NCBI GenBank assembly: GCA_029747015.1
Contig: JAKOGI010001577.1
Location: 84,501 to 148,500, forward strand
From: Carnegiea gigantea
Taxonomy: Eukaryota > Streptophyta > Magnoliopsida > Caryophyllales > Cactaceae
Length of the DNA: 64,000 bases
Direction of reading: 5' to 3'
Each line of letters starts with the position of its first letter. The first letter of the stretch is position 1. Shown here one piece after another: positions 36,354 through 46,639 of this stretch. A model generated the notes under the pieces. That model was not told where the DNA came from. It saw only the letters and a list, made by a program, of their open reading frames with translations, and did not search any database. The translations under genes and the position numbers were made by a program.

Positions 36354-37984
36354 TGTTTGTGCCAAAAATATGATATTTTTATGATACCTTTATACTCGAT
36401 TTACGCTAGTAATAATTGTTATTTTTTGATTTTCATTTTATTTTATTTTATTTTGTAGGAATTAAATAATTTAGAAAAAATGCAGAAAAAAAATGAAAAA
36501 ATGTCGAAATGAAGAATTGGGCCAAACTAATTCAAGCCGAAATCATTTTATCCATTAACTCAGAAGAAAAGAAAAAGGAAAATAAAACAAAAACTAAGAT
36601 TAACCTAGCCCATCCCCCACACGGGTAAGGCACGTGACCTCTTTCCCCCTCCCCCTTAATCTCCTTCTCTCTCTCCTCTCTGCCTGCAAACCAGAAACCC
36701 TCGAAAACCCTTCCATCATCAGCCCATCTTCATCCCTCTCTCTCTCGAACTCCTTTCTCTCTCATCCAAATCCCACACATCACCACACCATCTTCGTCAT
36801 CTTCACCCACATTCAACACTCATTCACTACCCACCCATCAAGGCCAGCATAGCATCATCTCCACCATCCACGACAGCCAAATCAAACGGTCAAGAGAAGG
36901 GGAAGAGCCTACTTGAAGCTGTATAAATCGAAGGATTGCGGCACCAGAAAGAGGGATCTAGTTTTTAGTTTAGGTCTTTGGTTTTAATTTAGGGTTCTTA
37001 ATAGTGTTTTGATTTTTTAAAGATAATTTTAGGATGAATTTCATGTTCAGATATTTTTGGGACTTATGTCGATTTTTTTGTTTTCAATTTCAAGTATTTA
37101 GATTCGTTTAATATTTGGCAATTTTTGCTAATGACGCCTGGGTTTAGTTAATCTTTAACGAATTTGGAACTGGACTTGTGGTAAATTGTGAACTTTTTCT
37201 CACCCCTGTTTTCGCTCTTTTCAAACATTGTTGATGGCGTTTCCGCTATTTTTAATGAGCTTTCAGCCTCATTCGTGCTAGTTCTGGGTTACTGAGTTGC
37301 TGCTTCATTCCCTTGCTTTTCTCTATCAAATCTGGTGATGCCCTGTTTCGAACTCCAAGGCCTTTTGAGGCTGCTTTTCTATTTTGTTTCATTTATGGGT
37401 TGTTGCGGCTTCAGTGAGCATTGTTGAGTGTGATGAATGTGGATAATCACCATGAATGGAATTTGAAGCTAGGTCGAGCTGTAAAGTGAGGAGGACCTGA
37501 GATATGTTTTCCCCCTCCCTTGTTTATCTATTTCAAATCTAGCAACTTTCTGTGTTTTCTAGGCATCAATTACGCAGTTGTTGTTTGGTTTAGATTTTGG
37601 GCTGAGCTCTTGAAATTCGATTAATGCCATTATTGAAGTTTGCATCCCCCTGATCTAGTGTTTGTTTCCTCTGCCTGTTTCTTCTGTTTGATTTTATTTG
37701 CCTAATTTATTCCCAATTTACTTTAATTGCTGCTATGTTCTATATACTAACCTGGTGAACTCTTCGATGAGCATAGTATTGTGAGTTCAATTTTGTTTCA
37801 TGACCATTTAGAATTAATGATTTTAATTGTTTATTGTTTTGATTAGTTTATAACGATGCTTGATTAGTTTATTTTCGCACTTGGTGACCTCAATCTCATC
37901 CTTGTCCCTGAGGAGACGATTCTTAAGTACTGCCACGAAAATTATATGCTTGCAGCCTTTATTTTACGCTAAAGATAACCCACA
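36354..37984 (+). repeat. E2 3' LTR
   Basis: It starts TGTTTGTGCC after the purine tract and ends AACCCACA, against TCTAACA in the 5' copy. It is co-linear with 31114-32742. Confidence 0.92.
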
Positions 37985-39090
37985 CGCACCAATCTGCAAA
38001 TAATTTCAACCCACCAACACTTAGCCGTATTCATTCATTTAGCCAGAACACGTTCGCCATAGTAGCAGAGCAAAACGAACCTAGGGAAGGTACAAGTAAA
38101 GTAATTGAATCCAAAAATCAGCTGAGCACACCAATCCAAAGTAAGGAAAGCAATTCACGACAAAACAGAACAATCAATCAAGTACTTCAACTAGAAAACA
38201 TTCGATTTTCAGAGTTAAGCCGTGGTTTCTACTCAAACTAGCATACCCAAGTGCCAGAATTACATCAAGTTTTGAGAACTAATATCTAGATCTAAAACTA
38301 GAAATCAAGATTGAAAACAAATTTTTTTAACTCGAACTTCAGTGCTGTATGCCCCCTTAAACTGCTCTATCTTCTACCTCCCTTCTTGTAGCTCTAATTA
38401 GCCCCCTTCATTGCCATTCATTAATTCTTAAAATAATTCCTTTGAAACCGCCGGGATAATGATGATGTTAATTATAGAACTTGAAGGAGGGAATAGAGAG
38501 GGAGAGAGAAACGGTCGAAAATAGGGAGAGAGACAGCTGCCATGGTATGTTTTTCTTCGGGGTTTCTGGGCTGGGAATTGAAGGAGAAGAAGCAAGGATG
38601 GAGGAGAAAAAAGACAACATCACATGAGGGGCGTATGTTTTTTGTAAGTGGGACCAGGCTAAGCCTAGAAACTAGGGGGCAGACTGGCAAGTAAAACATG
38701 GAGCCCAATCCATGAGGAGGAGAAGAAAAGTGCAGCAACTGGGCCAGCCTACGACCGGTTGGGCTGTGGAAACGAAACCCAGTCCCACCATGAATGAGAA
38801 GGAGGAGAAGAAAATTGGCTGTGACAATGAGCCTGTATGGGCCTCATGTTTCTCATTCTGGGCTAGCCTGCTATTGCTGTTGCCCTTTGCTTTGTTCTTC
38901 TTTTTTATGGTCCAGCACTCTATCTTCCATCCCCTTTTGTAAGAACTTTGAGCTGCTTATTTATTTTTATTCAAACCCTCATAATTCCTACAAAATAAAC
39001 AAAAATATATTAAAATTTAATTTAATAATTTATTTTGAGCAAATATTAGATAACAAAAGGGTATAAAATATCATAATTTCATGTTGAACA
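37985..39090 (-). repeat. E3 5' LTR, outer segment
   Basis: It continues the LTR interrupted at 31113 (CAAATAATTTCAACCCACCA matches 22857-22876) and ends with the LTR start TGTTCAACATGAAATTATGA (minus). It contains about 500 bp (38475-38980) that the 3' LTR lacks. The LTR start resembles E1's (TGTTCAATCTGAAATTACAA). Confidence 0.88.
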
Positions 39091-39440
39091 CCACTTATTA
39101 CATACAAGTCGATATAGTCAAACAAAAAAATTGAATAGAATTCACTATAATATTAGTGAAAACATAAAGATAAAATCTTTATTGAAGAACCCAATTTATT
39201 ACACACAAGTCCATATAATCAACCAAAAAATTGCACACAATTCATTATAACATTTGTGAATACATAAAGATAAAATATTTGTTTAAGAACCCAATTAATT
39301 ACATATAAGTCCATGCAATCAAACATAAAATGGCACACACTTTATTATGATATTGTTGAAAACATAAAGATAAAAGCTTCATTAAAGAACCAAATTAAAT
39401 ACATACAAGTCCATATATCCATTCTTTTAAAACTTACCGA
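39091..39440. repeat. ~100-bp tandem array, right part
   Basis: Units start near 39097, 39198, 39298 and 39398 (ATTACATACAAGTCCATATA, AAACATAAAGATAAAATC, AAGAACCCAATT). Together with 22500-22606 this was one array before E3 inserted. It lies inside the MULE, upstream of the ULP1-like gene. Confidence 0.88.
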
Positions 39441-40255
39441 TTACAATTTAGAATGCAAAGTGAAATAATTTGAAGATAGAACAATAAGACGTATTTAAGT
39501 TTCAACATAATAGTAATCTTTAGTAAATTAACTTGCATGCCTCCAATTCAATATGACAGTTGCATTTGCTTGAAAAAATAACCATGTGATAAAGGTATGA
39601 ATATGCAATGTAGATGGACTGATGAATTGGGTCAAATATTCTTATGGCAAAATTTTATTTATACTAATGCATGGATTAGAGTAAAAGGTAAAGAGTCATC
39701 ATTATGGTTGGGAAAAAAAATAACATAAAATTTTGCTCAACCAAAAAACAAAAAACAAAACTAAAATTTCCCAAAAACAAGTTAAGGTACATTCAACTCC
39801 AGACCTGCTCTATGGCAACTAAGAGGTTAACCAAAGCAGCCACTCTTTTTTTTATATCATACTTGCAGTCTAACTAATAATACGAATAAAGCAAATAATA
39901 GAATAGCAGCAAAATGAACCTCCCACTGCAACGTTGACCCATACCGGTGGACGTCGATTCGTATGCCAGAGAATCCGAAACGTCATTGCTGCCCGAGGCC
40001 TTCACTATCTCCAATGACTAGAAAAGCTAGCGATGTTCACACGGGTGGCTGGGCGAATGGGAATGAGCATTGGACGCAACGGGGGAGGATACGCTATCCT
40101 ACGGCACCACCTGGGCCTTCCTTATCACCTGTTATTGCAGCCTCGTCGACACCGCCGATACTGCAGCCGACCCTCCGTTGTTTCTGGCCATGGAAGGAGA
40201 AGGGGAAGGGAAAGGGAAGGGGAAGAGTTTAAAAATTAATTAATTTATTGATTTT
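39441..40255. other. MULE right subterminal region
   Basis: The AT-rich part shows nothing specific. A GC-rich segment (39910-40235) resembles in composition the segment inside the left end and may be a leader or promoter for the minus-strand gene. Two overlapping open frames there (39963-40232, 40033-40239) lack any family motif. Confidence 0.4.
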
Positions 40256-40355
40256 AACTTTTTATTGTAACTGAAAGAGTGAAATTATTTTAGTCCTCCA
40301 AACATAACTTTTTATTGTAATTTAAAGCGTGAAATTATTTTACTCCTCCAAACAT
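40256..40355. repeat. 50-bp tandem duplication in the MULE right end
   Basis: Two adjacent 50-bp copies (AACTTTTTATTGTAA ... TCCTCCAAACAT) at 40256-40305 and 40306-40355 differ at only a few positions. The left end has one ATGTTTGGA-type copy, so the duplication arose on the right side. Confidence 0.85.
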
Positions 40356-40496
40356 AACATTCATAAATTAATTTTATTAATTTTAAAAAACATCATTTTA
40401 ATTTTAAGAAATAATTAGAAAAATTAACGGTTTATATCTAATCATGCCAAATATAAGGTGTATATCGTGGGAATTACGATAATTTTCATAATTTCC
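40270..40496 (-). repeat. MULE right terminal inverted repeat (approximate)
   Basis: Read on the minus strand it aligns with 15421-15620. The differences are mostly transitions, fitting an old element. Confidence 0.6.
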
Positions 40497-41248
40497 ATTT
40501 AGTGGAAATTATCCTATCCGTTTGTTTAATGTATACTATTGCATATCAATTTGTGGCAAGCTAAATATATCATGTATTTAATATGTAAATTACCTTAGTT
40601 GATTCAAGGTTGTTAGAATCTGTTAGACTTAGGTAGCTAGATGATTAAAAGAGTTAATGGAGTTGTTTTAATGATTCCTTTGTATAAATACTGAAAATGG
40701 AAGCTACGGAAATCATGCAAGCAATGAAATGTGAATTCTAACTTTCTCCTTCTAAACGTTCTATTCTCTCTCCCCTTCTCTTTCGCTCTCTATATAATCC
40801 CTAAATTCTTCTATAATTTTATTTTTACTCTTCTTTAAGTTTAGCTTTAGAAATAGCTCCATTATAACTCCTCCTTAAATAGTACTAATTACATGTTAAT
40901 GATATGATAGTCATCCCCTAATAACTATGGTAGTCATGATTGATTAACATATGCATTCAACCCATTTAAAATTATTAGTTATAGTAGGCTAAATGCAATG
41001 GTCATGCACTCCATTATTTATGATATATAGTCAAACTTTATTGGCTTAAACTAGCTATTGTCACCACTTTGTTGGGAGTAATAGTCATGGATGGATCTTC
41101 TTAGAAGCATGATTAGGGTCCATGTCTAACAAAACAAAGTTAATAGAAAAAAAAGCCTCCATCTACTTGGACTAAAATATCATCTCTCTGGCCCCTAAGA
41201 GTCCTAACTAACCTATTAATAAGTTGAAAGGTACAATCTGGATTTCAA
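40497..41248. other. Possible solo LTR fragment (about 40611-40850) and unassigned sequence
   Basis: TGTTAGAATCTGTTAGAC (40611), a TATA-like TGTATAAATACTG (40681) and a pyrimidine-rich leader (40740-40790) resemble a short Copia LTR. No matching end or duplication was found. 40860-41248 shows nothing recognisable. Confidence 0.25.
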
Positions 41249-43111
41249 TTAATCCCATCCCTCTTCTAAGTAAATAGAATATGGTATTAAACTAACACTA
41301 GAATCCAAATACAAGAGTGTCCTTTCAAATTTATGGCCACTAGTATAGCATGAAATAAGAGGGACACCATAATCTTTGAGCTTATGTGGAGTGTCAAATT
41401 TCAAAATTGAGCTCACTTGTTCACTTAAAAGAACCTCTTTGGACTTTCCATCTTTAGATTTCCTTTCAAAAGTCCACATGTCTTTAAGAAACTTTACATA
41501 AGCCAGGATTTGTTTCACCACTTTCATAAAGGGAAAGATTAACCTTAATTTGCTTAAAGGTCTCTAAGATGTTATTTCTTTGCTTGTCTTTCCTAAAAGC
41601 AATAGTGGCCCCGAAGCTTGAACGTAAGAAACTCTTGGTTTGTATTTTACAATGGGATTAGACACAACAAGGGAAGGGGATGAGTCATTCTCTTCCACAA
41701 CTTCATGGTCACTTTGAATGGTCTTCGGTCTTTCTTCATTATCATATTCTTTTTCCCCACTCACTTTATTATCTACTTCTTTGCCACATCTAAGAGCCAT
41801 AACAGCTTTTAATTGTTTAAATTATTGACCTTTAGGACTATGTATTAGATAACATAGAAGGTTTCCTTCTTTTCTGTTACCTACAGCCATGGCTACTATG
41901 CCAAATTGGGTTTCTAAGTTAGCTATAAATTGGAAGTGTGAATCTACAACATATATTTTAAACTCAATTCCTTAGACCTTGGAGTCAACAATTTGCACAA
42001 TAGAAGTCAAGGTACCAAGAATTAAAGTTACCTTATCTAGGTCAGAGCCCCCAGATAGAACTTGTTGGGGAGCAGGAAGTGTACATCTTTAGTTTTGAAA
42101 ACTATATAAGGGTAGGTCTCCTACACTGCACTTGTGGATTATCAACATTTAGAGGCCTCCAGTAAAAGTTAGGATTATTCTTCTAACCATGATTATAGAT
42201 ATTATAATAAGGGTTATTGGTCAGAGGAAATCTTTGGGCAACATTAACTTTCTTGGTCACACAATTAAATTTACCAACACAAGGACAATCAACAGAAGCG
42301 TGCATGAGATGAGCACTAATCAGACACATATCTTGCTTAGAAGAGACATTAGACACTTTGTTCATGCATAACAATTAATCAAATTTCATAGATAAAGAAT
42401 AATTTTTACTAGAAAAGGTCAATTGAATATGAAAACTTACAAGTCCCCTTTTTACTTCCCAATTATTTATACAAGCCCGAAGACAAGAAAGTAGCATGCA
42501 AATGTGAATTTTTGCTCAAATATGCAAACATTTCCTAAGATTCTTCAAGAGCCTTATGCAAAAAGTCACCACCATAAGATGCATCGACAATCTGCCTATG
42601 GGATCTCATGGGGAGGACAATTCACACCAATTCTTTAAATCTTTCCCCAACTTTTATTTAATGGTTCATTTTTGTTGTGTGAGAAAGTGGTTATACCATA
42701 TCATGAAGCCATCAATTTATCTGTAAAGAAAACTTTTCCAAGAATTCTCATTGCATATGGTCCTTACTGGCAATGTTTATCTTTGTGGCCAAACAACTTA
42801 GCTTTATATTTCAAAGAGAAAGAGAAAAGGTGCAAACAAAGGGCATCATTAGCGATATTATTTGAAAAGATAGTGGAATATATCTCAAAAAATGCATCAC
42901 CATACTTAAAAAGGGTTTCAAACTCTAACTCATGAAAGGATGGGCACATTTGGATTATAAAAGGTTTAATCTCAAATGGTAAAGCGGTAATAAGCATACG
43001 AGTTCTTGTAGGTGACTTACAAGTGGCAGGAGTAAAATACTCCTTAAGTTTGCTTAGGTAATGGTTTTTATTCTTTAACCATCTTTTTCTCATATTCAAG
43101 TTTCTTAGCAT
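41249..43111 (-). pseudogene. E4': Gypsy gag-protease remnant
   Basis: The minus strand encodes a Gag N-terminal part (43111-42764: LKEYFTPATCKSPTRTRM, IKPFIIQMCPSFHELE, SFSLKYKAKLFG). A zinc knuckle at about 42335-42290 has CX2CX4HX4C spacing with the second Cys as Ser (MCLISAHLMHASVDC). A protease segment follows at 41527-41249 (VPLISCYTSGHKFERTLLYL, SVSLIPYSIYLE), where the active-site DLG reads YLDS. Several stops separate the parts. It breaks off before reverse transcriptase. The gag is the same family as E4 at 46160-46625 on the opposite strand. Confidence 0.75.
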
Positions 43112-43404
43112 TTAATGTAGGTTAAATTTTACAATTATATTCTTTTAGGTCAAAAGGTAAAGAACTTTTACAAATCATATAACTGACAAACAACAAAATG
43201 ATGGAACAAAATACCTAAAATTAGGCAAATTGACCACTCTTTCACCAAAATAACAACCAAATAGGAAACAAGCAAAATTCCATTTTTTAAGTTGACTCTT
43301 TTAAATTCATTAAAGAAAAGACATTAAAAGAAAAGACAGAAAAAAAACCAAAATAAAAGCAGAATAAAAGGAAAAAGAAAATTTTAGATATGGCTAACAT
43401 TCCT

Positions 43405-43567
43405 CAACCAGGGCACCAAAAACTTGGTGTAGACCTTTACACATTAAAAATTAGACCCAAATACTTGCAACTACATAAGGTGTTGCACCCTACAGAGAAT
43501 GGTAGTGACTTTAATTTTACTCTTCCGAATTAAATCAAAGAATGATTGAGGTGAAGAGTTCATAACA
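43405..43567 (-). mobile_element. E4' primer site and truncated LTR end
   Basis: Minus-strand TTTTTGGTGCCCTGGTTGAG (about 43431-43412) is a degenerate tRNA-Asp-like primer site. The LTR end lies next to it from 43435 upward. Its sequence resembles the end of the E4 LTR (AATTCGGAAGAGT against AATTGGAAAAGT). At 43568 the plus-oriented E4 LTR begins, so this LTR is interrupted. Confidence 0.55.
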
Positions 43568-44102
43568 TGTTTTATGTGTAATTTACATTCCATTTTACCT
43601 GCTTTTAGTCCTTGAAATATATTTTTATGGAAAAATAATCCATATTTTATATGAGTTTCAAGTTAAAAAAAAAAGCGTTGAATTCGGGAATAAAACTGAA
43701 TAATTCGAACAAATCACGACTATGGTCCAATGCTTGAAGGCCCAATAATTTGATCCAGAACTATGTGGGCTTGTCTTCCTCCTCTGCCTAGCCCAGAATG
43801 GGCCTCGTCTGTGCTCGTTCTAGTAGCTGGCCCAAGATATTTAAAAAAAAAAAAAACTCCCAAACAGCCTGTTGGTCCACCTTTCTTGCTCCTTCTCCTC
43901 TCTCTCCACTCGAGCTGAAATGGGTTAATCTGCGACCCAACATGTAAGAGTCAACCCCAACATTTCTCCTCTCTTCCCCTAGTTGCGTGGGCCTTGATTA
44001 GTGTAGCCAATGGTCCAATCTCTAGACAGACGAACCTTTTCTCACTCCCTACTCTTGACCATTGGGCCTATTTGGTGGCATTGACGAGTGCTCAATTACC
44101 CG

Positions 44103-44141
<39 letters not shown>

Positions 44142-45556
44142 CCTTCTCATGCTGGGCCTATTTGGTTTTCAGTCCCAGTGGCCCACCCTGCATCCATCTT
44201 CTCTCGCATTGATTCTTCCTCCTTTCTCATGTCTGGGCTTGTTCTTTGTGCCCACTCGGCCCAGCATTCGCCCTTCGGCCTAGTCACCAATCCAATTGTA
44301 ACCTAGTCACCAATCGAATAGTAAGATCCCAGTAGCTCCTTTTTTTTTTTTTTAAACAAGTGTTCAATTTTCCACATGAGCCAATTGTTAACATAGTCAA
44401 AGCTAATTAATATTGATTAATTTTTTAGCTTAAGACTAACAATTTCTTACGCAATATAATAGCCAAGAACCAATTGGAATTAATGTTTCATTAATTTTTG
44501 GGCACCAAAACAGTCTGGATTTTCACTATAAAAAGGGGTCATGGGTTGGAGCAACATTCATTCATCCACTCATCCAAGCATCCGAGCATCCAAGCATTCT
44601 CCTATTCTCTCATTTTCCATCCTTCAATTTTTAGAGGGATCTTTTTTAAGACAAGATCATTTGGGTTGAAAGATTTAGAAGTAAATAAGTTTTGTTAGCT
44701 ATTTTTCTTCTCTTTTCACCTCATTTGTGAGTCAAATTTAAGAGTCTACAAAAAATTTATAATTTTGTGTAATTGAGCATCTAAATTTGGATAAAGAAAG
44801 TGAAATATACCAATATTGAGGGATGGCTAGACCAAGTTCAATGGTGTTTTCAGTTACTATGGCCGGCTAAACTACTTATATCTCGGATTAACATGAATCC
44901 TTGGTAATAATATTGTTAATAATTTCTTTTGGGGTTATTTTGTCTCCTATATTGCATAATTTTGAGTTTATGTTTGAATCTAACCTATTTATGCATCTTA
45001 ATACTATTATTTATTCGTGTTGATTACAATAGTTTAATTTGCTATCTCAAGTGAATATCAGATCTTCTAGGCTTATATGGTGTTATGTAATCCGGCTTAA
45101 AATTATATTTGTTAAAATTGAATAATTTATGCTAGAAGTTAGATGAATTATATTTAAAAAGAATGATTCATCCTAAACTACTGGATAAATACTGTCATTT
45201 GATAATTATATTTCATCTTTAAAACTTACGACCTAATACTTGTAGGTTAGGTTGAACAAGAGACAAATTGAGCCCCCTTTGAATTAGTTAATATTTGCAT
45301 CAATAGTGAAATCGAAGTCTTATATTATTCTCTAATCTAATTTCTCTCTACTTGACACGTTTGCTTTTCTTTTGTTCTTTTAATTCTTATGGATACTTTA
45401 ACTCCTCCTGTGAATTATTCTTTATAATTGGAAAAGTTGAATTAAAAATCACTATTGTTCCTTGTGGGATCGACACCCTATTTTTGCTAGTCTATAATTG
45501 ACCTTGTGTACCTATAAGTAGAAAGGATTTTAAAACTAAACATAAAATCCACATCA
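43568..45556 (+). repeat. E4 5' LTR
   Basis: It starts TGTTTTATGTGTAATTTACA and ends CCACATCA, followed by a primer site (TTTTTGGCACCATTGTCG, 45559). It contains a TATA box (TATAAAAAGG, 44526-44535) and a (CT)n run (44105-44139). Length is about 1.99 kb, assuming the start is correct. No second LTR remains in the window, so the boundaries are single-sided evidence. Confidence 0.65.
44526..44535 (+). promoter_or_regulatory. TATA box in E4 LTR
   Basis: TATAAAAAGG stands in an otherwise mixed sequence, 1 kb upstream of the primer site, as expected at the U3/R boundary of an LTR. Transcription would start about 30 bp downstream. Confidence 0.55.
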
Positions 45557-45578
45557 AATTTTTGGCACCATTGTCGAA

Positions 45579-46036
45579 TAACAAATAGTGATTTTTGAAT
45601 TTTCAATTCCTGTTATTCTTTTTTCCCTATGCTTTGCTAATCTGACAATTTTATTTTTTTTCTTTATTCTCAGCCCCCATTCCTTTTATTTTCATTATTT
45701 TATTTTCTTTTATTCCCCAATCCCTCCTAATCTAACCATTTTATTGTTGTTCTTCCCATTCCCTTCTAATCTAACTATTTTCGCATTCCCTCCTAATCTA
45801 ATCTAATCTAACTTTTTTATTTCTTTTGTTTTTGTATTTTATCTAATTTAACAATTCCCTCCCTTTTATTTCATTTATTCCCTTTTTATTTTATTTTATT
45901 TTCATTTTCTTTCCCCGTCCCCTTTGATATTTCTTCTTTTGTTTATCTTATTGTATTTTTCTTTTTCTTTTATTTCATTTGTTGGTTATTGTGGTGCTGG
46001 TTTCATACTATTCTTTTGATTGTTTGTGGGTATATA
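45579..46036 (+). repeat. E4 leader with pyrimidine-rich minisatellite
   Basis: Variants of TCCCTCCTAATCTAACCATT recur near 45720, 45762 and 45785. They are embedded in T-rich leader and have no coding signal. Short open frames here follow from the low complexity. Confidence 0.55.
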
Positions 46037-46625
46037 CATGGTAGACATTCTTTGCTCTTAGATCTTGAAGAATATAATCTTGAAATAGAATGTTCAATTA
46101 GTAAGATAAGAGTTGAAAAATGTGAACCTAAGAAAAAGATGACTAAAGAACAAACCCCACCACCTAAGCAACTTAAGAAGTATTTTACACTCACTACTTA
46201 TGATTCACCTACAAGAACCCGTATGCCCACTGTTATAAGACCATTTAAGATTAAACATTCTCTTATCCAAATGCTATTGTCATTTTATGGGCTAGAGTCT
46301 AAAATCTTTTGATGCATGTTAATGCATTTGTTGAGATTTGTTCCATTGTGTTTTTGAATAATGTCTTTGATGATGCTCTTCATTTACAAATTTTCCCTCT
46401 CTCTTTGAAAGACAAAGTTAAAGTTTGGTTGGATACTAATACGACTATCACCACTTAGGATTAAGTGGAAAAGGAATTCTTGAAAAAGTTTTCCCTATTG
46501 GTAAACTCACTGCCTTAAGACGTGCTATAACTACTTTATCATAAAATAAAAATGAACAATTGTATGAAAGTAGGGAAAGGTTTAAAGGGTTGTTACGGAG
46601 TTGTCTTCATCATGAGGTCCTTATA
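46037..46625 (+). pseudogene. E4 gag remnant, truncated
   Basis: The Gag family motifs are LKKYFTLTTYDSPTRTRMP, IKHSLIQMLLSFYGLES, LHLQIFPLSLKDKVKVW and KFSLLVNSLP. In-frame stops (TGA at 46310, TAG near 46456, TAA near 46541) and small indels break it. The reading stops abruptly at about 46625, where minus-strand sequence of another element (E5) begins. Confidence 0.75.
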
Positions 46626-46639
46626 GGTAGTCTAATGGA

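Larger units (their letters stand above)
31114..37984 (+). mobile_element. E2: gag-only LTR retrotransposon (TR-GAG type) nested in the E3 5' LTR
   Basis: LTRs of 1629 and 1631 bp (31114-32742 and 36354-37984) flank about 3.6 kb. They start TGTTTATGCCC / TGTTTGTGCCA. The primer site (TTTTTGACGTCATTGCCGGA, from 32745) is tRNA-Asp-like, and the purine tract (GGTGTGGGGTATT) lies just before 36354. The flanking 5-mers are TGCAT and CGCAC, two C/T transitions apart. The E3 LTR reads through when E2 is removed. About 7 differences in the first 75 LTR positions suggest it is younger than E3. No pol genes are seen. Confidence 0.92.
22607..39090 (-). mobile_element. E3: Ty3/Gypsy (Athila/Tat-like) LTR retrotransposon with gag-pol relics
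   Basis: A minus-oriented element is bounded by the perfect 5-bp duplication CCACT (22602-22606 and 39091-39095). LTRs lie at 22607-23454 (3') and 30870-31113 plus 37985-39090 (5', split by E2). LTRs start TGTT and end ACAACA (or ACAATA). The primer site (minus, TTTTTGGCACTGTTGCTGGG, near 30868-30849) is of the decayed tRNA-Asp type. The order is gag, protease, reverse transcriptase, RNase H, integrase. It inserted into a ~100-bp tandem array inside the MULE. Excluding E2 it is about 9.6 kb. LTR pairs differ at many positions, so it is old. Confidence 0.92.
15399..40510. mobile_element. Mutator-like element (MULE) with FAR1-type transposase and ULP1-like protease, disrupted by nested retrotransposons
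   Basis: The left segment 15421-15620 and the right segment 40270-40496 (read in reverse) align as long inverted repeats. Over the outer 40 positions 27 match by hand count, with the shared word TAATTCCCA and, further in, ATGTTTGGA. Long inverted ends, a MULE-type transposase (+) and a convergent ULP1-like protease (-) fit plant MULEs such as the Arabidopsis Kaonashi type. The 25-kb span includes about 16.5 kb of later insertion (E3 with E2); without it the element is about 8.6 kb. Exact termini and the usual 9-bp duplication were not established, so the ends are approximate. Transposase and protease are both broken. Confidence 0.65.

Noticed and set aside
38472..38738. Minus-strand open frame in the E3 LTR
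   Set aside because: It lies wholly inside LTR sequence and has no family motif.
39963..40239. Two overlapping GC-rich open frames
   Set aside because: No motif; position inside the MULE end suggests leader sequence.
44105..44139. (CT)n run as a functional GAGA-type promoter site
   Set aside because: It is a simple microsatellite in an LTR; function cannot be inferred from sequence alone.
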